Origin: Amoebophrya sp. A120
Lineage: Eukaryota; Sar; Dinophyceae; Syndiniales; Amoebophryaceae
Length of the DNA stretch: 64,000 bases
Reading direction: 5' to 3'
Assembly (NCBI GenBank): GCA_905178155.1
Contig: CAJINV010000012.1
Coordinates: 2,333,407-2,397,406, forward strand
Below, piece by piece: positions 1 through 11,000 of this stretch. The translations under genes and the position numbers were made by a program. Positions within the stretch are counted from its first letter, which is position 1. The number at the start of each line of letters is the position of its first letter. The notes below the pieces were generated by a model. The model did no database searches, was not told where the DNA came from, and saw only the letters and a list, made by a program, of their open reading frames with translations.

Positions 1-318
1 GCGGCGGCCGCGGGTCGGGCGGGCCGGCAGGCGGCAGGGACCGGCCGCGGGCCAGGCGGGGGCGCCACGACCCGATGGGGGCCCGTTCCCGATGGGCCCC
101 TGGTTTAACGTTTGGATGGGGCTGGGCGCCGAAGCGCGGTTGGACGACACCGACGGCACTTTTTGACTTAGCGTGTGGACGAAAATCTTGGCGCGCAGTT
201 TTTTATTTTTCGAACGAACGACAGCGCGCGGTTTTTCTAGCTAGCCGCACGAATTCCGCGGCCTTCAGTCTGTAACTTTTTGCTTTAACTATACTGGCCA
301 GGGGCCGGACTGCTTTCC
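1..318. other. GC-rich, no gene seen
   Basis: The first 80 bases are almost pure G and C, and composition then returns to the window average. No ORF here has coding character. The stretch lies 3' of the glycosyltransferase gene. Confidence 0.5.
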
Positions 319-3300
319 CTAGTATTTATCGAGACCATTTCTGCTTCCGTGTAGGCGTGTCGTGCTGCTGTAAACTCCGTAAAAATCATACAAAGAATGT
401 TGATGCTGTGCATCCGATAAGATTCCACCTCCGCCCCAACTCCTCGCCGAAGATGAAGTAGAAGGGCGCCAAGGTTTTGCTCTTCTTCGTGGTAAAAGGG
501 TTTCTTTCTGCTCGTCGTCCCCAACATGCTGTGTCAACGCGTAAACCGAGGCTTGCGTATTTGATGTCGTGTGGTTTTCTTGATTTATTTGCAAGTCGTT
601 TGAAGATGCTGGCCGTGGTGGCCCTCGCCCTTTATCGACGCTATTGCGGTTAGTAGCCATTTTTCTGGTTTTTTGTGTCTGTTGTTCCAGGCGAGGAGCA
701 AGGTCATCAAGGATGTCGAGACCGCTCCTGGGAAGGAGATGAGAAAAGTCACGGTAATTTGTAGGACTGGTCGTGCTACAGGTACTTGTCGTTGTTGTCG
801 AGGTTGTTGTCGAGGTCGTCGTCGTCGTCCCGGGTGCTCTCGAGATTTTTCGCGGCGGTGCCTTCCTTTCACTGGCCCTGGAGAAATCCAATTTCCTCCT
901 CCGTTTCCGTTCCAATCCGTACACGCTTTGATCTTTATCTCGTGTGGCAGTTCTTACAACTTTGTGTTTGTGAGCTGATCCAGCACCACGAAAGTTTCTT
1001 GTGTTGAAGAAATTTGTGTTCGAAGATGAAAATTGTGTAGTTGCCAGAGATGAAGATAAGCGCTCGAAGTATGAAGACTTTTCGTCCCTTCTTGGTGAAG
1101 AAGACGTTTTATAGCCCGCCCCGGCGTCATGATCAACTCTGTTCAAGTTCAAACTGTTGCGAAAAGGAAGTCCTCGTTCTTGCATCGTGTCGTCTGTGTA
1201 GTCGTAGCCGTCGGCGTACCACCGGTTCATCCTGTAGCCACCGTAATAGCTCTTGAAGTCGCCGTCAAAGACAAAGTCCTCGAAGGAGTCCTCATCTCTA
1301 CTATGCCCTGCCGTTCCACCAGTTGCCAGCCCCGCGAATGGTGAAAATAAACCACGATTGAAGAAATAGTCGTCAGGACCACGACCTGCATCTTCTTCAT
1401 GGTTCCAATAGTTCCAGCGATGACCATTTCCAGAAGTCCTTCCCGCGCCACTGCGACGCCCGCCCCCAGCACCACGACGGTCCAGAAGATACCGGCTGGG
1501 ACACTTCTCTTCCAACGTCTGCAAATTCCATCTAGCGATCCGGGGCGAGAAAAACCAGAAAGGTAGTCGGAGGATGTCGCTGGGAAATCTTTTTTGCCAC
1601 TCGTTGACCAACCGATCTAACCGGCGGGGGCCGGTGAGGGTGACGGGATCGTGGTAGAAATCTGGTTCTTCGTCTTCGTCTCCATCAGACGATGACTTTT
1701 CGACATCACCACGACGAGAAGAAGCAGTTGCAAAAATCTTCTCCGCGTTCTTACCGCTAAGTTCTTCGTCGTGGTCACTAGCGTCTTCATCCTCGGCTCC
1801 TCCTGCACCATCAAATAGCTCCAAATGCTCCTCAAACATCCGCTCCAAGGCAAACCACCAGAATGGGTGCTTCTCTTCAATTGAAATCAGTACTGCGTTG
1901 GACAGTATCGGCGTTTTTCTGTGCTCCAGCAGCACCGCGTGCGAGTTGTGTTCGTCGCCAAGGATGATGCCCGGCGGAGATGAAAACTGAAGACGCAATT
2001 TGTCATGCTGTTTGGCCGACGGAACTTCTGTCTCATACTGCCTGTCCTCCTTCACCTGCTCGCCGACCACATCGTCCCCAATAAAGCTGCCGCGAAGTTG
2101 TACACCCTTGCCGTTCTCCTGCCGCAACACCAATAATCCCCGCAACAAGTCTTCCAGCTTGGCAAAATTCACCAGTTCCACATCCAAATCGAGGTAAATG
2201 CCCCCGAAACAGTACAGAAGCAAGATTCGCGCAAAATCGGTTCTCGCCACCGTGGACAGGTTTTTGTTTTTCCACACTTTGTAATACCACAACTTCGGCA
2301 GGTTTTGCCTCGCTAATTGGTCCGTGTCTTCGTCAGTGTGGAGGAAGTGTTGGAAGGCGATAGTGGTCCTCCTCGAAGGTGATGAAGGAGCGGCCTGGTT
2401 CTTTCCGGCATTATACCAGCTTTTCATGAACTCCGCGAATTTCCGTGGAATTTCCTCCTTTGACCTCCAAGTCTGGTGGATTTTCACTGTATGTATTCCA
2501 GGCTGCATGATTTTTTCTTGCGGAGTAGATGTCCTCGATGCGGATGGAACAACATCCGAAGAGGATCGATCTGTCCCGCTGTTTTTATCACTTTCAGTTA
2601 TCCTTATCCGCTCGTACGTTTCCTCGTAAATGGCCTGGTTTAAGGTCGCGTTAAAACATTCAGGATCATTATCTCCATCGGTACTAGAATCCTCGAGCTG
2701 TTTATGCTTTGCTTTTTCGGCGCCGTGGTCTCCTGTATTAAAACTGGAACGAGATGAAAAGGCCGAAGAGGTGGATGTCGTAGGTGTAGCTGAAGTTGTC
2801 AGTACTTTGAAAGAACCCGGAGAGGTAGTCGGCGCAGGACCACCACCACCAGCAGCTGCGCGGCACAACTTCCCCCCTTTCGCCCGCGCCTTCGCAACGA
2901 GGGATCTGCTAGAGACTTTATTTTTCGATGATGAGAATAAAGCCGACGTCGAGGGCTTTAGGTTTAATATTTTCGCATCCTTCTGCTTCTCAACAACAGG
3001 CTGCTCCTTTGGAGAAAGTGTTCCAACTTTCGATTTCTTTTCGGGAGCGACATCTTGAAGTGGCTCGTAGAACATCAATCCAGTGTCGGGCTGCCAAGAC
3101 GAGGAGACGAACGCATCATAATTTTTGTCGGATGAAACAACCCTCCTCTCGAGGCTGTTTGAGAACATAAGGCCTTCCGTCGCAGGTTCACTCCGATGGA
3201 TATTTCCCGCGCCATTCATCGCCACAACCTTGCTGTGGTCGTGAAGATCACTGGCGCGCTCGTCCTCGCGCTGGTGGGAGGGGGCCCTTTTCAACATCTT

Positions 3301-4284
3301 CGCTGCCGGAAGCACGTCACTGGTACTACTAGCGTTCTTCGAGGGGAGGGCCTTTTGTGGAATGATATCCAGGTCTGGTCGTCTCATCTGCGGATCATTA
3401 GGTTCGTTCATTGCCATTGCCACCTCTCGCTCGTGTTGCTCTAGAAGTCCTGAACTGCTCAAAGCCAAATCGAGCTTCACCTTCCGAGCCATTCGCAACA
3501 CAATCTCCTCGATGGTAGCGTTGTCGAGACGCAAAGTAGTTGGAGTGGGGGTAGCTTGTTGGTGCTTTTCCAGCCGGTCAACGTCAACCTTCGTTAGGGT
3601 GGTTCTAGTGCTGCGTTGTGGCGATTCTACTTGATGGAAGTAGGGTCCTGCTGCACTACTATGAAATAAATCGACGTCGCTGACGGCATCATGAGCAACA
3701 TCCGCCCGCCGCAACGGCAACTTCTCTTGGTAAAAAATTATCGGCGCAAGTTCGTGATACACAAGCAGCGACAGAATTACGACCTGCTGCAACAAGACCA
3801 CGATACCGAATAGAAATAGGAGGAAGCGGAGATTTTTGTCACCACCCACAGAAATAAACCTCGCCTCCTCATTTATTCCATCAGGACGAGCGAACAACGT
3901 GTGGTCCGGATGCTGGCTACCACCCGACAGAAAGGAGCCGCGCTCCGCCGCATTTTCTCGTCTTCCTGACTGTTTTCTCGTCTTCCACCTCGTCCTGGTG
4001 CTGTCGTGCTCTTTTTCATCATCTTCTACCGGCTCATCAACATCTTCTCCTGCTGCTTCAGACACTCTTGCAAGAAGAAGAACCTCAGGCGCTTGTGAAG
4101 AACTGCGGCACGACTCGATGAATTTTTCCTCGTCTGGCTCCTGCTCGACGTACTCGCGCTCGCCTCCGGTCGAAGAGTAAACAGGCGAGGGTGGCGGGGG
4201 GTGCTGGTCGTGGTCCTCGTCAACAACACCTCCCCGAACAGAGCCATTCTTGCGATGATTATGTTCTGGCTCCCCTTTACGCAT
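319..4284 (-). CDS. GT32-type (DXD) glycosyltransferase, type II membrane protein
   Basis: Single exon of 1,321 codons with an ATG start. Residues ~150-183 form one long hydrophobic segment after a charged N-terminus, as in a Golgi signal anchor. The catalytic region has the order seen in GT32/OCH1-like sugar transferases: IHQTW near residue 600, LWYYKVWKNKN, ARTDFARILLLYCFGGIY, then the DLD (DXD) metal/nucleotide-sugar site near residue 697. Downstream come SNAVLISIEEKHPFW and the TGPRRLDRLV block. Long Ser/Asp/Glu/Arg-rich stretches before, inside and after the domain make the protein two to three times the usual family size. Expected role: transfer of a sugar from a nucleotide sugar to a glycan in the secretory pathway; acceptor unknown. 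It has no introner, unlike most neighbours. Confidence 0.82.
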   Translation of the reverse strand: MRKGEPEHNHRKNGSVRGGVVDEDHDQHPPPPSPVYSSTGGEREYVEQEPDEEKFIESCRSSSQAPEVLLLARVSEAAGEDVDEPVEDDEKEHDSTRTRWKTRKQSGRRENAAERGSFLSGGSQHPDHTLFARPDGINEEARFISVGGDKNLRFLLFLFGIVVLLQQVVILSLLVYHELAPIIFYQEKLPLRRADVAHDAVSDVDLFHSSAAGPYFHQVESPQRSTRTTLTKVDVDRLEKHQQATPTPTTLRLDNATIEEIVLRMARKVKLDLALSSSGLLEQHEREVAMAMNEPNDPQMRRPDLDIIPQKALPSKNASSTSDVLPAAKMLKRAPSHQREDERASDLHDHSKVVAMNGAGNIHRSEPATEGLMFSNSLERRVVSSDKNYDAFVSSSWQPDTGLMFYEPLQDVAPEKKSKVGTLSPKEQPVVEKQKDAKILNLKPSTSALFSSSKNKVSSRSLVAKARAKGGKLCRAAAGGGGPAPTTSPGSFKVLTTSATPTTSTSSAFSSRSSFNTGDHGAEKAKHKQLEDSSTDGDNDPECFNATLNQAIYEETYERIRITESDKNSGTDRSSSDVVPSASRTSTPQEKIMQPGIHTVKIHQTWRSKEEIPRKFAEFMKSWYNAGKNQAAPSSPSRRTTIAFQHFLHTDEDTDQLARQNLPKLWYYKVWKNKNLSTVARTDFARILLLYCFGGIYLDLDVELVNFAKLEDLLRGLLVLRQENGKGVQLRGSFIGDDVVGEQVKEDRQYETEVPSAKQHDKLRLQFSSPPGIILGDEHNSHAVLLEHRKTPILSNAVLISIEEKHPFWWFALERMFEEHLELFDGAGGAEDEDASDHDEELSGKNAEKIFATASSRRGDVEKSSSDGDEDEEPDFYHDPVTLTGPRRLDRLVNEWQKRFPSDILRLPFWFFSPRIARWNLQTLEEKCPSRYLLDRRGAGGGRRSGAGRTSGNGHRWNYWNHEEDAGRGPDDYFFNRGLFSPFAGLATGGTAGHSRDEDSFEDFVFDGDFKSYYGGYRMNRWYADGYDYTDDTMQERGLPFRNSLNLNRVDHDAGAGYKTSSSPRRDEKSSYFERLSSSLATTQFSSSNTNFFNTRNFRGAGSAHKHKVVRTATRDKDQSVYGLERKRRRKLDFSRASERKAPPRKISRAPGTTTTTSTTTSTTTTSTCSTTSPTNYRDFSHLLPRSGLDILDDLAPRLEQQTQKTRKMATNRNSVDKGRGPPRPASSNDLQINQENHTTSNTQASVYALTQHVGDDEQKETLLPRRRAKPWRPSTSSSARSWGGGGILSDAQHQHSLYDFYGVYSSTTRLHGSRNGLDKY

Positions 4285-6745
4285 AATTATTTTGCGATGA
4301 AGAAAATATAAGAAAATTCGACGAACACGGAAAAGCTGTAAAAGGAGAAGAACTACTTCCGCATCTTAGAAAAAAAAATGGGAGAAGTCGAAGCGTCGGC
4401 GTCGCTTCATGATTTTCAAGTACACAGGAGCAGGAACATGATCTTTCTATATCTACTTTATCACGAGAACTGAACATGAAAGTGTTGCTGCTTGTGTTGC
4501 TACTGCCCCTCGTCGATGCTAGTTCCTCGGCGATTTCTGCGACAGCGACCGAAAAGCGTTACTAAAGTAGGATACACAGGAAATATAATTGACTCCTGTT
4601 GCGCAAAATCAAGAAGTAGAAGAGCGTAGAAATCTGGTGCAATAGCACACGAGAAATAATGTCTTCGATGACTACAGCGTACAGCCGAAGTTTGTGTCAA
4701 ATGCTGAAAGTTTAGAAAGCCTCTGTGTCAGTCATGACGAGAGAGTGATGTGTTTAAATTAGAAATGTTCTTTCGTCATGGAAGTGGGAGTACGCAACAC
4801 ATGTCGGTGGAGTTCAGGATAGATAAATGCGCGGTAAAAAAGAAAACCGAAGGTGACAAGTTGTACTACATTCATACACGACACGATTGCCTTTGTAAAT
4901 TTCACCGACCCATGATCGCTCCTTTGACCATTTTCATCTCCATTGTTCGCTTTCCTTGTCTCCTGCGAAAAATGAGTCCAATTTGGTGCATATGAAACGA
5001 CCTGACAGAGGTTTTCTTGGGCTACTGGAACACTTTCTGCACTTCTTACCTGCTCCTTCACGAGCCAAACTATCTTCCCAGTTCCGAGGGCCAACAGTTA
5101 AAACAGATGGCACTAGCAAGCTGGCTTCCTTTGCTATTGCAGTTTTTGTGTGCAGTACGAACTTGTTCGTAAAAAAGTTTTTACCTCTGCTCATGATCGT
5201 GCAGCAACACCGACCACGAGGACAGAGCTGCTACTTAGTCCACAACGAGTTCCTTCTTAAAGAAGGAACCTTGATTTTCATCTTCTCAAATTGAGAAGAT
5301 GAGTCGTGGTGCTCTAGCAGTTGTAGTTGTTTAGAAGTTGTTTCACTTTCATCCCGTTGGAGGTGGAACTTAACTACTACTAGGTCTAGGACAAGCACCG
5401 AAGTAGAAATAAAAGTCATGAGTACAATATTGATATTGCGGAAGTAGATCATGATCATGGGTCCTGCTCCAAACTTTGAACCTACAAAACCACGACTCCC
5501 GACGTTTTCCTCTACTTCATACATGGAGCGTATGGATCTCATCACCTCACCAGAGAATCATTTTTAATAGAATGCATGCCTTGGAGGATGTTCTTGTTGA
5601 TAGAGAAACTCTATTCACTTGTCAAGCACTCCTACGTGCCACTATAGGCTTCGATTTGCTCAACTCCTGTGCGACGACGTAAGAAGCCGTGTAGTCAAAA
5701 GTCCTCGACCCTTTCTTCAGTTGGCATAGATCAGTCTACGCCTGATTCTGGCGTGGTGATATTCTTATAAATTTATTTCATCTTTTCTACTTTTTAATTT
5801 CAGTACATACTAGCAGCCCACTCCAGTGGCTACTACTTTGCTGTACTACCTTGTTGTAAACACTACTTTGCTGTAAACACTGCTTTGTTGTAAGCACTAC
5901 TTTGTTGTAAACATCGTACAATACTTGGCTACTACTTTGTTGTAAGTAAATATTCGGACCCGCAGGAGGACCAGTTCATCCCGCGCATACGGGTTTGTGT
6001 TCGTCCATTTGCTCGCTTAGCAATACGCACAGGAAGATCACTGTGATACGCCACGCAACCAAAATTTTTCATCTCCTCGTCCTCCCGCAACCAAAATTTT
6101 TAGAAAATAACAGGCAATTATCTGGCATCCCACAAAGTAGGATAAAGACTTGCTGAACAAAAGAATGAAAATCATACAGAAATAAATAAAAACTATAGCG
6201 ATGAATCGATTCGGGCGCGCATTGTACAAACCTAGGGGTGGAGAAAAATACTTTCGAAACGCCAACGCGTGAAGAAGAAGATGATGTTGCCCCTCATAAC
6301 TGAGTCTGAGCTCAAGTTCTTTTAGAAAACTTCTTTTTGTAGTGCATGATCGGAAAAAATATAGTACTAAGGGTAGGTGTCATTTGACTCCTGGCGGGCT
6401 GCTTGTACGGATGCTGCTGTGCTGGAGAAAAATGAAGACGTGAAGCAAGGCCACGTTGAAAATTTGTATGTGGTAGTGCGTATATAGAACTTCTTCTTTT
6501 TTGCCGTCCCGGCGAAAGGCGCTTGACTTTGGATACTTCTGTGGAAAAAAGCTTCATAAAACAAAGTTTGCACACCCAGTGAAAAAAGGCCGGTTTTGGC
6601 AGTTTGATGTCAACAATTATGCTTGTAGACAGATCGAAATCTTCCGCCACGACTTTCAGCAGCTTTGCTACTTCTGGTCTGGTAGCTCCAATTGATCAAG
6701 CCTGCTTCCCCCCGTTATTTACAACTCAAGATCTTCTTCGCACCG
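4285..6745. other. Intergenic, no gene seen
   Basis: AT-rich spacer between the glycosyltransferase start and the stop of the 325-codon coiled-coil gene. Only short ORFs without conserved features occur. A degenerate tandem repeat lies at 5825-5950, and a short inverted repeat (CTTCTTAAAGAAGG, then CTTCTCAAATTGAGAAG) near 5255-5300. Confidence 0.6.
5825..5950. repeat. Degenerate tandem repeat, unit about 17 bp
   Basis: Five to six imperfect copies of a unit like ACTACTTTGTTGTAAAC, with TTGTTG/TTGCTG variants, run head to tail. They lie in intergenic DNA with no gene overlap. Confidence 0.8.
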
Positions 6746-7723
6746 CTAGTAATCGCCCTTGTGCCGCCTGCGCACGGTGACGGCCGCCTGGCCCGGGGCA
6801 TGCAACACAAAATGCGAACCCTTCACAGTCCAGTGCGGCGCTTTTTCTCTCACCATCGTCGCTGAAGAGGCAGCAGTGTGCGGTCCTTCACCATGTGTGG
6901 TAGTTGCTCCTGCAGCCTGACTGAGAGTCCGGCTGGTCTTCCGCAGTTCCTTGACAATCTTCCAATTTTTCTTGACCCGGTCCACAATGCGCTGCACGAC
7001 GGTCTGTTTCGCTGTGTCAAGCCGCTTTCTCTGCTCTTCCCGGTCCGCCTGGGCTTTCTTTTCCGCGGCCTGTCTTCGCTCCTCCCGCTTCTGCGCAAAC
7101 TTGTTTTTCTTTTGGTCAGAAGGCGGCGCGTCAGGATGTCGCGCCGACGCTTCCGGCCGGATCTCGTTCGCCTGCTTGTTCCACTTTTGTTGCCATTCGA
7201 GCAGCTTTTGTTCCAACTTTGTCCTTTCGTCGTTGAAAACTTCTTTAAGTTTCGGCGACACTGTTTCGCCACTGAAATTGTCAATCATCTGTTCAACATG
7301 GGCAGATGCAGCTTTGGCGCGCAAGGTGAAGGAAGATTCGGCAATTTGCTCTTCGCTCCGCCTGCTCAACATCTGGTGCGCAGGCTGGCCTAACTCGTCT
7401 TCACGAAACTGCGCCACGGCACTGGCTGGTGCAGCTGGTGCTGAGGATGGCCCGGACGGAAGTTCTTGTTCTCGCAGGAGCTCTTTGCTTTTTCTCGCTT
7501 CCTCTTCAAGCGCCGAGTTCGCAGCGGCCAACTCTGCCTCTTCAATCCCCATGGCTTCCATCAACTCCTGCCGGACATGCGCGCGCGCCTGCTCTTCACT
7601 CGAAAAGGGAAAATACTCCAGGCTCGCCTGCTGTTCTTCTCGCCCATAGCTGGCGTCTTCTTGCTGCGCTCTCAATAGATTCGCCTGAATCACTTCCTCA
7701 CACTCGTCTTCTGGAAGGGGCAT
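6746..7723 (-). CDS. Charged coiled-coil protein, unknown function
   Basis: About 325 codons from the first ATG; the open frame reaches 7744 but only through a TTG. The N-terminal half is Glu/Ala/Gln-rich and helical (SSEEQARAHVRQELMEAMG). The centre has a long Lys/Arg/Glu/Gln heptad-like stretch (KREERRQAAEKKAQADREEQ). It ends in a compact block, PHWTVKGSHFVLHAPGQAAV followed by TVRRRHKGDY, that differs in composition from the rest. That tail faintly resembles the small HicA/YcfA-like fold (KGSH...PG...VTV.R), but it is too short to claim. Single exon, no introner. An upstream exon cannot be excluded because no in-frame stop separates the TTG from the ATG. Confidence 0.6.
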   Translation of the reverse strand: MPLPEDECEEVIQANLLRAQQEDASYGREEQQASLEYFPFSSEEQARAHVRQELMEAMGIEEAELAAANSALEEEARKSKELLREQELPSGPSSAPAAPASAVAQFREDELGQPAHQMLSRRSEEQIAESSFTLRAKAASAHVEQMIDNFSGETVSPKLKEVFNDERTKLEQKLLEWQQKWNKQANEIRPEASARHPDAPPSDQKKNKFAQKREERRQAAEKKAQADREEQRKRLDTAKQTVVQRIVDRVKKNWKIVKELRKTSRTLSQAAGATTTHGEGPHTAASSATMVREKAPHWTVKGSHFVLHAPGQAAVTVRRRHKGDY

Positions 7724-8092
7724 GGAAATCGGGCGGCTGTGCAACGGAAAAAAAATATATCGAAGATTTTCATCGTTCGCTGGGTCTGTGTCTGCGAGGA
7801 GAAAGAAAGTGCTTATGTTAATGTTGACGAGTATGCAGCATGTGCATGTCGACGCTCTGTGACACAGCTTTCGCAGCTGTTCTAGTTGTCCAGCACGATT
7901 CTGTGAAGCTGCGCTGCTTGTTGCAACGCAACTGTTGAAACTTATTTACGTACACAAATACAACAAACTGACAACTTCATCTCATCAAGGAGTATTGTTA
8001 GAACCATCTTCATCTTCATGTGCGGATGTTCATTTTTTTCTATACTTGCTGCAGCCCCAGAGAAAGTAGATTGCGAATCCAAATTCGATATA
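7724..8092. other. Intergenic, no gene seen
   Basis: Short spacer between the 5' end of the 325-codon gene and the stop of the next gene. No repeat or RNA gene recognised. Confidence 0.6.
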
Positions 8093-11000
8093 TCAAGTTT
8101 GCAGTTGATAAAGGGCGACGGTCAACGCCGTTTGGTTTTTTGCCACAGCGTCGCTCAGTGCCTTGTTGTTGTCGAGAATTCGCTGAAACACGGAGTGATC
8201 CTCTGGTGAAGAGAGCGTGATGAGCTCTCCGGGAATCTGGAAGCTGTCGGATAAGCCGCCGGTGAAGCTGACCACCAAAATGTAGGAACTTATACTACCG
8301 GGTCCGGGGCAAGGGGGCCAGCGTGTTCTATCTTTCACATCTAGGAATTTCCTCTCGAAGGCTTGATAGCTGCTCGTGTTCTTCAAGTTTTCCGCCTGTG
8401 CAGGCCCGAGCACGAACTGGCCAAGGACTTTCATCGCGCCCAGACTGCGGCTCTCCTCCTCTCCCAACGACGCCGGTTTTTTGTTTCTCTCCCACACCGC
8501 AAACGCCTCCCATGGGTGGATCAAGTGTAGCATCACAGCCCGCTGCTCCAGGGTCTGGCCATTCTGAAAATATATCTGCCGGTGCACGTGATTCTGGGCG
8601 GCCAGCGCGGAGGACTCTTCGTCGTTGGTTTTCGAAGGCCCCCTCGTTTGGAGATGAGTCCCAGCAACTTGTAGTTGTGGTACAGCAGGAGTGCCTGCTC
8701 GGTGAACTTCTTGTTTTGCGGTCCTCTTCGACACAGTCAAACAAGCATTAGGCGCCTCAAAAAATGAGAATGGGAAGCTGTAACTCCGACTATACTCGTC
8801 ATCTCGAGTATGCATGAGCTGCACAGGTAGGAAAACAACGGTGGCGCTGTCTGCAACTGTGGCTCCGGCTGCGCCCCCCTCGTCCCGGCGCACATCACAG
8901 GAGGCACAGGGAGTTGCTGCAGCTCCCTCTAAAAATCTGTCTTGCACGACATAAATCCGAACATTAGCATCGACGTCGACCACTGTATCGCGAGTCTTCG
9001 TCTGAAACTGGTCCAAGCGGAAAAGTTGGGGCTTTCGCCACAGCAGGCGCTTCCCGATTTGCATGTTGCCGCGCAAATCTGTTACTTCCTTCCGCAACAC
9101 CGGTCGCGCGAGCAGAAACAGTAACGTTTGCACGGCTTGAAGCAAAGGCCGGGTCTCGGCGTCTACTTGTGGGTTTCCCTTCCCCGCCCACGTGAAGAAG
9201 ACAGTGGTCTATCCTGTGCAAAAGTATCGCACTCGTATAATTGCAGTCATGCATTTTTTCCTGGACGTAAATCCGCATTACAAATTTTATCTCTCATGCT
9301 GAGGAAATTTGTCATGCATTTATACGAATACGATACTTTTGCAGTTCATATGGTCGCCTGCATTGCGATTTGAAGCAGCACTTCTTGGTGGACGCTGTAC
9401 TTGTGCTCGTCGGATATACCGTCCTCGTCGCTCTGCGGTTTTTCCGTTTGCGGACCCTGAGTTTGTTCGTTCGCTCTGCGCTTTGTTCGTTCGCTCTGCT
9501 TTGCGGTTTGTTCGTTCGTTTGCTTTGCGGGCCCTGGGTTTGTTCGTTCGCTCTGCGGTTTGTTGTTCGTTTGCTCTGCGGTTTGTTGTTCGGTTGCTGG
9601 TCTAGTCACGTTCCAGTAGGTCAGGGTTTCCACAACTATTTGGACAAACTCCTCCTCATCGGCCGTAAAAATCCCGCCTTTCTTGTCGGCCTTCACCCAA
9701 TCCTTCATCCAGATCGCAACCAGCTCGTAGATTTTGCGCTCCTGCTGTTTGCTTGTTTTTGTGTTCTCGTCCGCACGGACGAACTGCTCAGGCTTAGGTA
9801 GCTTGTCATGTGCGTTGTACAAGTTTCTGCGGGATTTTATGGCTGGTCCGTACGTGTTTTGGTCCTTATTTTGAAAGAAACCCGCGAAATTTTTCGACAC
9901 TTGATACAGCCGGCGAATCCAGGTGTCTGTTCCGATCAACTTGTAAAATTCCTTCTCGTCGCTGAGTTTCTTCGCATTTAGGGTCGTCTTAGCCTCCTGC
10001 CTCAACCTCTGCCGCGGGCTTGGAAAAAAGCTTTTTCCCGGCGCCCTCGGGTAGTCGTTGTCATAGTCCTCGGTGTCATCTGCAGATCCCTCACTGCTGC
10101 CACAGCTGCGGGCGAGCGTCTGGTGGCTCCTCGTCGCGATGTTCTGCACGGCCAGGGCGAGCTCGGATGATGGTTCAACACCTTGATTCGGCGGAACAGT
10201 ATCTAAGTGCGTAGCAGGCGCTGCTAGTGCTTGCGATATTCCTGCTCTTGCGGGTCGTCCGGGACTCGGACTCTTGCTCCTGCTGCGACTGTTGGAGGAA
10301 CGAGGAGAGTGACCACTACGACTACCGGCTGCTGCACGACAACTTCCGCGTCGCATACGGCCCTCCGGGGATGAAGATGAGAAAGAACGACTACGACCCC
10401 TTCTGCCCTTGCTAGTGCTTCTTGCAGTGGGCGAGGACGTGGTCCTTCTGCCCTTGCTAGTGCTTCTTGCAGTGGGCGAGGACGTGGTCCTTCTGCCCTT
10501 GCTAGTGCTTCTTGCAGTGGGCGAGGACGTGGTGGTGCCAGAGCCAGGTGGGGCAACTACATGCTCGTTGAACGAGGATCCCGGACGCAGCTGTAGTTCT
10601 GCGACTTCTTCGTGCCTCGACGTCCGTGCCGGCCCTGACGCTTTCGTGGGGCCCGCGGCCGCGGTGTCAGTCGTGCCCGATGGTGGTTTCGACGACAGAC
10701 TAGTTTTAGTTGTACTCCACGCGGTACTAGAGCCTCCCGCGCTGCCCCCTGCAGCATTATTGCCCGGCGGCGGAGCCGCCCCCGCGGCCAATGGTGCCGT
10801 TACAGCAGTACTCGTCCTGCGACGGGCAGAAGGGGAAGGTTTCGGTTTGTCCGGGAATGAAGATGAGGTAGAACCACGACCACCCCTACTGCCCCTACTC
10901 GTGCTTCTTGCCGTGGGCGAGGACGTGGCGGTGCCAGGTCGTGGCGGATTCTCCGTGGACGACGCGGCGTTTGTTCCAGGATCATAGTCCGGGCCTCCTG

